A stretch of 64,000 nt of DNA from Coptis chinensis (taxonomy: Eukaryota > Streptophyta > Magnoliopsida > Ranunculales > Ranunculaceae), in contig CM027379.1 in NCBI GenBank assembly GCA_015680905.1, positions 30,646,501 to 30,710,500 of the forward strand. Reading direction: 5' to 3'. The notes beneath the pieces are model-generated. The model did not search any database. It saw only the letters and a program-made list of their open reading frames with translations, and had not been told where the DNA came from. The position numbers were made by a program, and so were the translations under genes. Shown here one piece after another: positions 10,801-22,559 of the stretch; position 1 is the first letter of the stretch, and the number at the start of each line of letters is the position of its first letter.

Positions 10801-13800
10801 CTTAATATATATTTTTCAAATAAAAAGGAATTGGAATATATTAGAACATAAGCATTGATAAGGACCATAAAAAGTATTGACAAAAAGTTGATCTTACGAT
10901 TTTTTCATCTACTTCTTTAGCAGCATCGTCTTTGTATGTTCCTTTTTTCGTTTGGTGCGATCTTTTCCATATTATAGTCCTATCAGATTGATCAAAAGCT
11001 GGTCCCAACTCTTTTTTCTATGGTTAAGCAATAATCATGCAAACAACTTAGTCAGAACATATTTGCATGGTGTATACGTGTTTGTGGAATCTAGACAAAT
11101 GTTAACAATGCACGTACTAAATTTTCGCCAAGATTAGCCAAACTCATCTTTCCCCGTCGGTGGTTATATTTTTTTGTTTTGTGTGAATTAAGCTTGCTAA
11201 TTTCCTGCAAAACAATTCTACACTTATCATCTCATTTGGGTGAGGACAGAAGCCTGCTAAAACTGACAATACAATCCCCACACGCAACTAAACTCGAATC
11301 ATCTATCAACAGTATCATCTAGATGGAAAAAAAATAAAACAGTAGAATAAGAGTGCTGAAATTATGCTACTCTAATGTGCTTAAAAACAAGTTGCTCTTA
11401 TGCTACTCTTAGCACTCTTATGCTACTCTAATGTGCTAACCGCACTAAAATTATGCTAACTCTAATGTCCTGAAGTTCTTTTAATTCTTTCATTATAAAA
11501 AGAAAAACATCAATCAGTTAAAGGCTTAGAGCTATTGATTTCATAGTATTCAGCAGGGTTATATGATGAGAATGATAACAAAATTTCATTCTAAGCTACT
11601 TGGATGTTAGTTTTATGGACTGGTAATAGTCTAGCCAAACCCACCTTATTCTGTGTGCCTACTCTGTGTTTCTTTAGAAAGGCCCTCAAGAAAGAGAGCA
11701 ACGCAACATCCTATTGTCCAAGTGAATCAGTGATGTATTTAGAAAGGAAAAGGGACACATATAGTGCTGCACAGTAAAATTGATAGCGAAATATTAAGTA
11801 TTTTCTATGAATACCATATTTTGAGAAATGCTAGCAGAAAACTCACGTTGTGAGTTGCATACATACTCTTCAGTCTACACATTTTCTTGGGATCAAACTC
11901 TAATTACAATATTACATCCTTATGCAAAAAGTGAATCCCAACATAAAATAGGTCATACAGAGCTTACACCAACTTACTAACACGGGTTGATTCATCGACA
12001 ATGCCACGAAACCTTATAAGCCAACCGATAAAACTCAAAATACGATAATATGAAAAAAAAAATGTAATATACCTATTTCTCATCTATCTATCCACTAGAA
12101 TTAGAGTGAAATGAAAATCGAGGAAGACAGATTACAATAAAACAGTTCATAAGTCGTAGCATGTACATCTTGGGGAGACAAAATTTCATGTTGGGCAGGT
12201 GATATTGATCAGCCAATGAATTCAATTTCAGTATAACTATAAACCATACCTAAAGATTAAACTCCATTATGTTAGCTAGCATTCTAGCAAGTTGTTGAAT
12301 GGAAATAATTGTGACAGACTAGTAAGTTTGAAAATCTATTCTAAATTTCCTAATATAGAAATCTATAGTTTTAGTGATCCGATTTGGGTTACCACACATT
12401 CAATTAACAATTAAAACACTCAAACAACACTTTAGAGTTGCACCGAAAGCTACCCCAACATAAATCACACGGGACATCCCTAGATGGACCTTCAAAAACA
12501 AAGGTTCAAAGTTGTTCTTACTCAGAAATCAAGTCGTGAGCAGGGAAAAGGGAATATAGTAAATCCTTACCCATGGCGTGTGTGTCTATCAAAAGATGGT
12601 TCAAATTACCTTTATCTACTACCAATTACCAACTGGGGGTACACGCCTAGTTAAAGGTAATCCTAAAGGCTCGGTTTGAACAAGAATATAGACTAAGAAA
12701 CCCACTGGAGCAATTATGAGCTCCCCGGCTGTCATTTCGGTCGTCAGATTATACAACCTCAGAGCCTTATATAGCCCATGAGTACACGCATGTTAATCTC
12801 GATACTTCACTAAGCACGTACAGCCTATCACCAACCATACACATAATCCTTGGAGCCTATTGTCAACCATATCTAACACAACTTCTATGTTTTTAATGAA
12901 CTATGTACATTAGATAAATACTATTAGATAAATTTTTTCTATATAAGGACATATAATGCGTTTATCTAAGATGCATGCTCATCAGGCTCTAAAAAAAATA
13001 CACTTCCTCATATAACCCTAGCAATTATATATATACAAAAGCTCCGTAGAAAAACTGTATTAGTCAGAACTCTCTTAACTGGAATACTATTAGATAAATA
13101 GATAACACAATGCGCCTAAGATACGAACTCCTCGACTCTCCTACACTTGTACTTATGAGATATTGGCACGTATCCTTGATTAATAAGAAGTTCCTGATGG
13201 ACAGGAATTTGTTCTGTTTCATGAGACTGTAGAATTGTACTCTGTGGCGCATAGATTATTTATTTGATTGGTGGCGCATAGAATTCATTTGTTCTTCACT
13301 TGTTGTTTTCGTTGTTTAGATGTAAAGAGTCATCCTATTTCAATCAGAGTGTGAGTTAGAATACTTGTTAGCCACCTTTTTTTCATTCGATGAGATTGTT
13401 GTAACTGACATTTGGATGGTTGGGGTCAGGGATTGTACCTGAGATAGCCACACAAAACTCAAACTTGTCAACATAACGGGGAGGCATGTTTAAGTTGGAT
13501 GATGAGCCACCTCATGCTAAATCTGAAACACGCAGGAAGTAGACCGGCCGCTCTTAACCATTTCATCACCCTCAAAAATAAAATGAAAAGAACATTGTTG
13601 AATACAATGAGGTATTGAGCCAACTATGACGGTCCGAGAAAACAAATTACAGACCTATTCTTGATGCTCTATCCATCAAAGATTAGTCGTGAGCACTAAA
13701 TAAATCAGACAAGGAGTGATTCATTATCATCCTTTATACTAATTTTACGGTATTGTTAGCAACCTTCTCTTCATCTGAATATATTTCCGTCATAATCTGC

Positions 13801-15703
13801 TCAAAAAGATCATCCCCTAACTGTCTTCTAGAATCGAATTCGGACTCCTCCCTTAATAGCAACAACAGAGATTTAGCTAAACCTTTAGCCCTCCATGTTC
13901 CATTAACGCGTAGCTAAAGCAATCCCGGTATTGCTCCCTCCCTTAATATCAATTCTCGGTACTTTTCTCTACAACTATTACACATAGAAAAAAAGCACTC
14001 CCGGGATTCTTTCGATCTGGTAAACCTACTAGAAAAAGTACGTAAAATCTCAGTTTGAAACCCCAATACTTCAGCAGAGGCATCTTCCTGGCTTAGAAAA
14101 GATCCGCTAGAGATTCCCTCGGCCCCTAGTCGAGATCTTCTCTTTCTCCAATCCGGTAGCGGGCGAGCATCTCCTAACCTTAAGAAGTGAGTTTTCAAGA
14201 GAAGGAGTATGCGCTCTTCAACTCCGGCTCCGTTCCAGTGATTTTTAGCCGTGATAGATCGTAGCTCGGGGGCCTTCTTGCAGGTCTTATCGCACCACTT
14301 GCTCACGAATCCCGTAATGCCCTTGTTATAGAAGCCCGGCACATTTCAAGTCGCGAGCTAGCCGGCTTTCAAGCCTTTTATTTTAGTACCCTAACGATAA
14401 GCTAAGACCAAACTAAACCGATGTGACCCACGACGCCCCTTCTTACGCCGCCTTTCATTAGAAAGAAAGCAGTAAGGTAAAGGTCGGTTGAATGAAGCCA
14501 GCTAAGGAATAAGAGTGGGGAAGAGTAGGAGAGCAAGACCTTCCGAAAGAAAAAAAGCAGAGAGAAGCGGTGCTATAGCTAATTGTCCACCCTTCCAAGT
14601 TTTCTATGTTACTATGTTTTTTCGGCACAACTACAAATTGTCGGGGAACATTGTAGATCTTCTATGGGAATGCCGACTACAGAAACTAAAAGACTACGAC
14701 TACAAGCCAGCCGGAAGCGAGTCGCTTCTATTCTCGTTTGGGGCTGATCCTGCCCCAGTTAGACTTCCTAAGTAATACGTTCTAAAGCACTTGGCATTCC
14801 TTCCGGTTCAAAAGCCGACACCCCGCCTAGATCAAAAGCAGATAAGCCCATCATTTCTCTTCTATGACTTAAATGAAACAACTCATCCTAGCTTGAAGTA
14901 GAGCATCATGTATTCTTATGTAGTGACTCCAATTTCCACACTCATATACAACCAAATGGTATTCATGCAAGTAGAGAAAGAAAGAAAGCAAAAAAACTAT
15001 AAGCAGAAATTCAGTGTTAAAATAGTATACCTGAAATTCATCAGTCAATCTCGATTTAACAAACTTGTCCCAATCTTCTTGGCTGATATATTTTTCGTAT
15101 ATTCTGGGAGGTTTTCTAAGCAATTCGAGTTGGTCTTTAAAGAACCTAGTCAGCCTGCTCTTGAATTCTCTCCATTTCTCACCGATATCTTGCAAAATAC
15201 CTTTCATTTCGTGGTCTTCCAAGTTGAATTTCCCCTTAAACACATACAAGAGATTTTGAAACTAGCAAAGAATTAAGACTATCTAAATAAGTAATTTTAT
15301 TTTCGAACTTTTTACCTTTATAAATTTCCATAATCTGTCTCTCGCTTCTCCTTTGACATCATGCCAATTGCCATAAGTAGCAATGGAAACTCGAGAAGCA
15401 GCCAGCAAACCTGAGTAGCTAGCCAAATCTTTCCCACCTTCACCAATATGTTGACCATTTTGATTGAATATAACATCCACACGTTCATTCTCTTTCATCT
15501 TTGTAAGACGTGAGCATACAACTGCTCCTCTACCTTTCCTTTTCTCTCCAGTACGTTGTGTCACATTTTCTTCCATGTTTGAGTCGGGAGTCTTGTCAAC
15601 TTCCGTGTTTGAATTGAAGTTTTCTTCTGGATCCATGTCTGAGTCAAGAGTCTCGTCAACTTCCGTGTTAGGATTGAAGTTTTCTTCTGGATCCATGTTA
15701 AAT
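7881..15703 (-). CDS. CACTA accessory gene: Transposase_24-like region + DUF8039-like repeats + Ulp1 (C48) protease-like domain
   Basis: Second gene of the CACTA element, encoding a TNPA-like protein. Recognisable exons, 5' to 3' on the minus strand: ~15322-15703 (acidic 20-residue repeat MDPEENFN.NTEVD twice, then the Transposase_24-like IFNQNGQHIGEGGKDLASYSG); 15031-~15239 (PPRIYEKYISQEDWDKFV); ~11106-11203; ~10903-11014; ~10371-10797 (ending in a coiled coil); ~10175-10292; DUF8039-like 9835-10087 and 9268-9530; then the C48 peptidase in 7881-9170. The peptidase shows catalytic His in GHWVLIVIDL, Asp in IWLDSKH and Cys in GGTECGYYTMKFMREI. The stop codon is 7881-7883. The intron between 11203 and 15031 holds foreign DNA. 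No disabling stop was found in the protease exons, but exact borders and the 5' end are uncertain. Confidence 0.7.
9250..10325 (-). repeat. Tandem duplication of a ~538-bp exon-intron unit (DUF8039-like)
   Basis: Segment 9250-9785 is repeated at 9788-10325 with high identity. Both copies contain a DUF8039-like exon (NSRTNIVAKGLVY..CGPN) and the next small exon (KDKAKTTQPSSKLKP-like). Both copies keep open reading frames, so the duplication may be translated or alternatively spliced. Confidence 0.85.
11216..13730. other. AT-rich intronic/intergenic sequence of the CACTA element
   Basis: About 2.5 kb inside the large intron of the accessory gene. I see no domain, inverted repeat or LTR here. 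A few short direct repeats occur (GTGCTAAAAT..CTCTTATGCTAC near 11350-11460). Open frames are short and unrecognised. Confidence 0.5.
13735..13990 (-). pseudogene. Fragment resembling the C-terminus of an ARM-repeat protein
   Basis: Reading leftwards from about 13990, the minus strand encodes CREKYRELILREGAIPGLL, then an in-frame TAG at about 13914-13916, then LRVNGTWRAKGLAKSLLLLL and a tail with DDLFEQIMTEIYSDEEKVAN. This resembles the last armadillo repeat and tail of plant ARM-repeat proteins, including U-box E3-like ones. It lacks the rest of the protein, contains a stop and is embedded in mitochondrial-like DNA within a CACTA intron, so it is a captured, non-functional scrap. The match is from memory of family patterns and is moderate. 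Confidence 0.45.
13991..14880. other. Mitochondrial-like DNA block within the CACTA accessory-gene intron
   Basis: Higher GC than its surroundings and with the look of plant mitochondrial intergenic DNA (for example GAAAGAAAGCAGTAAGG and CGAGCTAGCCGG). Open frames at 13914-14342 (minus) and 14515-14775 (plus) have no domain that I recognise beyond the ARM scrap. It is probably a transferred organelle fragment carried by the transposon. The composition is seen; the origin is inferred. Confidence 0.4.
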
Positions 15704-15938
15704 TCCTGTAGAGTGTAGACATGAATAAAAGCACATGAAGCCAAATAAGATAACAACTATAACTTCTAAAATGATTACACAATTTTACTTAAGCAGAAGA
15801 TAACAAATCAAAATAAATCCAAATAAATTTTATTGAGGAAAAAAATTAACGAAACAAACTTTTCTTAGTGATAAACTAAAATGATAAAATATCTAGTACA
15901 AGATAAACCAACTCCTTTGGAAGGAAAGAAAATATGTT

Positions 15939-16034
15939 TTACGTCGAATCGACCCATATCCCCTCACAATTTGCACGAGCATAAGAACCCAAAGAGTCAA
16001 CTTCTGGCAAACTTTTACTGTTTGTATGGTCAAT
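15939..16034 (-). pseudogene. 3' end of the TNP2 transposase gene, cut off by the gypsy insertion
   Basis: Immediately left of the gypsy element, the minus strand continues the TNP2 reading frame found at the element's other side. The frame spans the duplicated target and ends with ANCEGIWVDST and a TAA at 15939-15941. That C-terminus is typical of TNP2-type transposases. It shows that the retrotransposon landed in the last coding exon, about 30 codons before the stop. Confidence 0.75.
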
Positions 16035-19000
16035 TGTCACGCCCCGAGACCCAACACACATCCCGAGGACGTGGAATGAATCTCGAGGCAGACACCCATC
16101 CCGATTCTACCGAAATTTCGGCAGAGTTTCCTTTGTTTGATCGACGTTCGTAAACCCTAAAAACCTGTCATAACCTGTCATAAACCCTGGACATCTTATA
16201 ATTCCCTTCCAACAACCATACATACATCCAACAACCATATATACTACACTTAACTCTAACTACTACAGTGGATATGACGATATAACTACAAAACAAGGAG
16301 AATTTGCCAAATACGATTATTACATCAAAATGACCTAGCTCTCTATATATACAACAAAAGAAGGAACTATCTCTATACATCCAAAGAAAAGAGCTAGGCT
16401 CATTATATACAGCAAAAGAATAACCTAGGTCATCTCTATACAGTCCAAAATATAAACTTGACCCTGCCTCTCGTCAAGCATGGGGAAATCCTCCCAAATC
16501 ACCATACCCGTCATCACTAGGGTTAGGGAAACCCTCCTCCGCAACTGGCTCGTCTGAAATGTTAAGTAGGATGAGCAAACAACTATGCCCAGTAGAAACT
16601 CACATAACCAATAAATAGCTACTTATAGAAAACATTTAAAACATGCAGGGTTTCTATAATAGTATTCAAATATTGTGACTATGTATATATACATCACTAA
16701 CTAGCATAAATCATATCGGCATGCTTCATTGATATACAAAATATAGTTTTCACAATCAGCATACAACTACTGTGGCCGCTGCATCCTATTAGAATGGTGA
16801 GGGAATGCGACCGGTACTCGCCCATCCACGAGGCAATCTCGGTTCAATGCTTCCCAGTGTGAACCATGCACCGTTGTTTTCCTGATTTTACCGGCAGGGA
16901 GCTGAAATGCCGTTGTTGTGTTCGTACACACAAAATCCCCAAAGCTTTTAGGGCTCAGGTGGGCCCTGTGACCACGACCCCCATACGGGCTGTCACCTAA
17001 CTTACGGTGGTCAACCGTTCGACGACTGCAGACTGCTCAGGATCCTGACACACATCCAGGAGTGGACTAAACTCTCACTCCACCGGCGCCTAAACCTCAT
17101 CGAGGTAGCATGTAACCCCACTCAAGCTAATCACCATACAGCGTGACACGTACAAGCATGGTTATCTAGAAAAGTAGAAAAGGAATTCCCGGACTACATC
17201 CAGTGATGCATCCCTTTAAAGGTGGCCCACCACCTCGAAAGGTGTACACCACAGTTGGAATCCTAGAGTTTAACCTGCCGTCTCTCGAAATGCGACAAGC
17301 GGTTCCTTCTTTATAGGAATTCACGGTTCCTTTTCTAAATCTCCTCGTGATAAACATAGTAATATCTATATATATATACTTTCGTATTACCGATTATTTT
17401 CAAATACTCTAGTTACATATCTAGTTTTTCTTTTAAAATGTTGATTATATAGGTGTGAGTTCACGGATTTCGAAATCGAAAGCGTAACAACCTATGACTC
17501 CCAAACGGGCGGTCATAGTAAATAACAACCGATGATTCCCAAACGCTAATCATCGTAAATAACACGACCATCCGGGACCAATCGAACTTCGCACCTAGTT
17601 ACAAACAACCGGGTAATCCTTACCCGCGTTACAAAATCCATCTCTGTCTCCTTCATGAGACAAGAGACTTGAACCTTTCCCCAAAACCAGTTTTTCACTT
17701 TTAACCGAGAAAACAATCCCTCGCTACCCCGATTTTACAGAAAACCATTTCACTAAAGCTATCCATATACTTAATTCATATCGAGGGAAAACTACAATGC
17801 AAAAACATGAATATCATATATACATGCATGGTTGATCATAAACTATTTCTTAACATTTTAAACAACTCAAATCATGCATGAAAATAAGCGGACCATATAT
17901 TGGTATGTAGGTTCCTACCTTAGCAAGCTCCGTTCTCCTCAAGCCCACTTTAACGGAATCAAGCTCGCTTTAATCAATCCCCTCGTATTTACTCCTACAC
18001 ATCATATATATATATCGTCGACCATTAGAAATTATCGAGCGAGCGAGAATTCTTATATAACGTAAGTCGAGAAGAAATCGACACTACTTAATTTGGTTTG
18101 GTATTTATTTTTATCTAACTATCGGTTAGCAGAGCTCTGAGGCCATTTAAGCATTTGTTACTCGACGATCTCTTGCTATTTAGCCATGCCATGGCGGGCC
18201 CCTCATATCTACGCCAATCCTATTCTATCCCAATTCCCAGTCCAAATTCAACTACAACCCATTCTCCACTTCTCAATTAACATTAATTCAATTAATAAAA
18301 TCAGTGGGTGTTCTTATCCCTCGATCACTACTCAATCAACTCTTATACAGTTATAAATCGACATAAATTCATTGAAATTGTAATGAATAATCAAATTCTT
18401 ACCGAGTCAGCAAGCAACAATCGCTCCTAGCTCGCAGCTCCACCAAAATTGCTCCACACTAGCGCCTCCAACCGAAGCTATTGCCCGTACATCACCCCAA
18501 CCCAATTAATTACATCAATACATCACAAGTTATCGCTATCGAGTTTAAATTATTTGATGGAGGCTGAAATCACTCACCTTTCACTTCAATTTCGCTTTGG
18601 TATGCTCGAAATTCCTAGCTTCTCCAACAAGCTCTTAAAATTCTACAACCACCCCATTCAAATGTCTTGATAACATATCCAATCCATTGAAACGAGTTTA
18701 AACTAATTGTTTGAAACCAAATTACTCACCTTTTCGTAAAAACACGACGCAATTCAATTAAATTTTTGAATCCACCATTGTTTCACTCCACTCAAACTCG
18801 CCCGTCCAATCGCATTGCCGACCTTCAACACCCACAATACACTCCATTAAAATCGAGATATCAATTCCATCAACAATTTAAATCAAATCAGCACATATAT
18901 AATTAAATCGCGACTCAATGTCTTTTTGATCCCGCGAACTTCCGAGAATTTTTGTATCTCCACCTTCAATTCCACGGTTTCTAAGGTTTGGGGTTTCAAT

Positions 19001-19660
19001 TTCTTGTTTGAATCGATTGAAGAGGAACTACCCCCCAACCTTGCGATTTGGCTTGAGATGCTCAATTTTTTTAAGAGATTTGAATTCTCTCATTTGGGTT
19101 TAGTGTCTATAGGTTTGGGTGTGAAGAATTTATGGTTGGATCGATGTGAATGGAGAGAGGATTTTGGTTTCTCTCTCCTAGGTTTTGGTTCTTGTCGAAT
19201 TGGGGAAGAAGAAGTCGCGATTTTTGTGTTTTCATAATTTCGTTTTTCTATTTTTGGGGCGATATATTTAGGCCCAAGCCCAATATATCCCGATTAGACT
19301 TAACGCCCTACTTAGACTCCTAACCACTAACGAATTTGACGATGGCGTCGTAATTATTTCTCCGGCTCATCCCGCTAAATTTAATCTTCCATATTCTATC
19401 TCTCCGCAGGCTATAATAATAACTCACTCCTGGCAGAAAGTTCGTTAACTTCGTGCCGACCATTTAAAACCGCTAACCGGCCTTTTGTCAAATTTTAGGT
19501 ATATGGATCGGCTTACCTAACGTGACTTATGAGTCGGAGTTAAGTTCGATAAGTAGTTACGTATGGGTGAAAAATAAACCCGGCGACCCAATTACAGAAC
19601 GGCCCTAGAGTTGATATGAAATTTACAAAAATACCCTTAATAATAATTCAGGACTTTACA
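16035..19660 (-). repeat. 3' LTR of the gypsy chromovirus
   Basis: On the plus strand it starts TGTCACGCCCCGAGACCC and ends CAGGACTTTACA; on the minus strand it begins TGTAAAGTCCTG. It is 3626 bp, one base shorter than its partner at 24832-28458. Differences between the two are mostly clustered around CG- and CNG-containing words rather than spread evenly. Confidence 0.95.
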
Positions 19661-19700
19661 TCCTACCCTCCTTAAAAGAAAATTTCGTCCTCGAAATTAA
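19661..19700 (-). promoter_or_regulatory. Polypurine tract of the gypsy element
   Basis: On the minus strand the sequence TTTCGAGGACGAAATTTTC followed by AAGGAGGGTAGGA stands directly before the 3' LTR. This is the conserved plus-strand primer region of Tekay/Del chromoviruses. Confidence 0.85.
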
Positions 19701-19708
19701 ATCATACC

Positions 19709-20179
19709 TTATTGCTCGAACAATTCTGGATATTGTTGCCTCATATCGGCTTCTTTCTCCCATGTTGCTTCCTCTACATTGTGATTTCTCCACAAGACCT
19801 TTACCAACGGAATGACCTTTGACCGCAATCTCTTTTCTCTCGCATCTAGAATCTGAACTGGCCCTTCCGGATAGGTAATGTCTTCTTCCAACTCCAACGA
19901 TTCCAAATCAACAATATGTAGTGGATCCGGCTCATACTTGCGTAGCATCGAGATATGGAACACGTTATGGACACGTGATAGCCTTTCTGGTAGCTCGAGC
20001 TTATAAGCTAGCTCAGAGATCTTCTGAATAATCAAGAATGGTCCCACATACCTAGGTGCAAGTTTCCCTTTCATCCCGAACCTCTGAATGCCCTTCTTCG
20101 AGATACTTTCGAAATACTGTCGCTTCATAAAATTCCAAGGGACGTCACGCCTATCTGCGATAGCTTTTACGCGACTCAC
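19709..20179 (-). pseudogene. gypsy integrase C-terminus with chromodomain
   Basis: This frame carries KGKLAPRYVGPFLIIQKI and YKLELPERLSRVHNVFHISM, the GPY/F-type integrase tail, followed by a chromodomain-like end (ARE KRLRSKVIPLVKVLWRN, EEATWEKEADMRQQYPELF). Chromodomains of this lineage are thought to steer insertion to heterochromatin. The segment ends about 50 bp before the 3' LTR. Confidence 0.9.
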
Positions 20180-20189
20180 GGGCCGTGAG

Positions 20190-21199
20190 CAACCGATTCC
20201 ATTATCACTCTAATCTTCTCGGTGGTGTCACTAACCATCTCGGCCCCAACATAATACTATCTCCGGTTTTGAGTCCAACGAGAGGTGTTCGCAAGGTCGC
20301 CATACAACGCTTCAAACGGAGCCATACCAATACTAGATTGGTAACTGTTATTGTAGGCAAACTCAGCCAATGCCAAATGAGTCTTCCAACTACCCCCAAA
20401 ATCAAGCACGCAAGCCCGAAGCATATCCTCTATAATTTGGATGACTCTTTCCGATTGCCCATCGGTCTGCGGATGAAATGCTGTACTGAATTTCAGTTTG
20501 GTCCCCAATTCCCTTTGAAGACTTCTCCAAAATGAACCGGTAAATTGAGTACCTCTATCTGAAATTATCGATAATGGTGCCCCATGCAACCTCAGTACAT
20601 CTGACATGTAGATTCTACTTAGCTTTTCAGCAGAGTAAGTAGTCTTAACAGGTATGAAATGGGCAGACTTGGTCAGTCTATCCACAATGACCCATATAGA
20701 ATCCATTCCCTCACTGGTCCTCGGTAACCCGGATACAAAATCCATGGTTATATTCTCCCACTTCCATTCCGGAATCTCCAGAGGTTTAAGAAGACCAGGT
20801 GGTCTATGGTGTTCAGCTTTCACCTGTTGGCATGTGGCACACTTCTTAACATATTCGCAGAATGTGTCGCTTCATGCCCGCCACCAAAACCCGGCGGCGT
20901 AGATCTCAGTACATTTTGGTACCACCGGGATGAATGGTATACTTCGATCTATGTGCCTCCTTCAAGATACTATTCAAGAAAGAGTGATCAAAAGGTACCC
21001 AAATTCTTCCTCGAATCGATGCTTCCGTCTCCGGATTTTTCCCAATCAACATCCTCGGCATTATCCACATATCCTCGGTACCTAGGTCCATCCCTCGATG
21101 TATTACGAGCATCCACAATCTCACGAACCAAGGTGTTTTCTGCGTCACTTTCATCATCGTGCTAAATAACAAAGCACTTATGAGGATCTCCACCTCCAT
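20190..21199 (-). pseudogene. gypsy integrase
   Basis: The zinc-binding part appears as EAHRSKYTIHPGGTKMY (about 20906-20960). The DDE core at 20257-20823 has MDFVSGLPRTSEGMDSIWV, DRLTKSAHFIPVK, ISDRGTQFTGSFW and HPQTDGQSERVIQ, so the catalytic Asp, Asp and Glu positions are present. The frame breaks between the zinc domain and the core (about 20850) and again after the core near 20250. Confidence 0.88.
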
Positions 21200-21305
21200 T
21201 TCCGTGATCTCAAACCCAAGAAGCAGCAGACTCCAGCAATTGCCACTTCCTTCATCATCATCGGAGCACGGACATGTTCTCGCTTCCTACTCAATGCATC
21301 TGCAA

Positions 21306-22559
21306 CTACATTTGCTTTACCGGATGGTATTGCAATGTGAATGTATAGTCCTCCATGTACTCAACCCATCTCCTCTGCCTCATATTCAAATCTTTCTGCG
21401 AGAACAAGTACTTGAGACTCTTGTGATCAGAGAATATCTCAAACTTCTCACCATACACATAATGCCTCCATATTTTTAGAGCATGAATGATCGCCGCTAA
21501 CTCCAAGTCATGAGTAGGATAATTCTTCTCATGGGCATTCAATTGTCTAGACGCATACGCTATCACTTGGCCTTCTTGCATTAAGACACATCCTAACCGG
21601 TGTTAGAGGCATCGAAGATAAATCACATAGCTCTTCTCCGGATCCGGAATAGTCAAAACCATATTGTTATCAATCGGCGTCTTTAGCTCTTGGAAAGCTT
21701 TTCGCATGCCTCCGTCCATTCAAACTTCACATCCTACGTGTCAATCTAGTTAAGGACGACGCTATGCTAGAGAATCCTTCCACAAAGCGGCGGTAATAAC
21801 CGCCAATCCCAAGAAACTCCCTCGATTTCCGTCGACGGCGTCGGTCACCGACCAATTATTCACTGCCTCTATCTTTGAGCGATCCACTTTGATTCCATTT
21901 CTCCGATACAACATGCCCTAAGAATCTCATTTCATTCAACGGAACTCACACTTTTTGAACTTGGCATAAAGGCGATGATCAACTAATGTTTGGAAGACAA
22001 TCCTTAAGTGTTCCTTGTGTTCCGCCCTAGTCTTGGAATAAATCAAGATGTCATCTATGAATACGATAACAAATTGATCTAGGTATTTCCACATCACTTT
22101 CGGTGCATGAGATCCATAAATGCAGCCGGAGCATTGGTCAATCCAAATGGTAACACCAAAACTCAAAATGCCCTAGCGTAATGCGGAAAATTTTTACGTA
22201 TATCTTCTTCCGAATTCTCATCGATGGTAGCACGTTTCGAGATCTATCTTGAGAAATACTTAGCACCCTTAACTGATCAAATAGGTCATTGATCCTAGGC
22301 AACGGATATTTGTTCTTGATAGTCACATTATTGACTTCCGATAATCCACACATAGCGAAAAGACCCATCTTTCTTCTTCACAAACAACACCGGTGCTCCC
22401 CAGGGTGGTGGCTTTCCTTATAAACCCCAATCTTTTCAATTCATCTAATTGGGACTTGAGTTCTCTCATTCGAGGAGCCATTCGATAAGGAATCATCGAA
22501 ATAGGCGACGTTCCCGGCATTAGATCTATTACAAAATCTATCTCACGCCAGGGAGGCAA
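21306..22559 (-). pseudogene. gypsy reverse transcriptase and RNase H region (frameshifted)
   Basis: The RT begins with the FVIDLMPGTSPISMIPYRMA and GFIR motifs at about 22560-22440 and passes through VTIKNKYPLPRINDLFDQL. The polymerase signature is [14 protein letters not shown] (about 22040-22085), with FIDD where YVDD/YIDD is common. Frames change near 22400, 22250 and 22150. RNase H at 21306-21581 shows [20 protein letters not shown] and [16 protein letters not shown]. Between the two, about 21600-21930, the reading frame is scrambled by indels. The protein cannot be made from this sequence as given. Confidence 0.85.

Noticed and set aside
14515-14775. 86-residue open frame in mitochondrial-like DNA, considered as an organelle gene
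   Set aside because: It matches no mitochondrial protein that I can recall and is short; left as part of the non-coding block.
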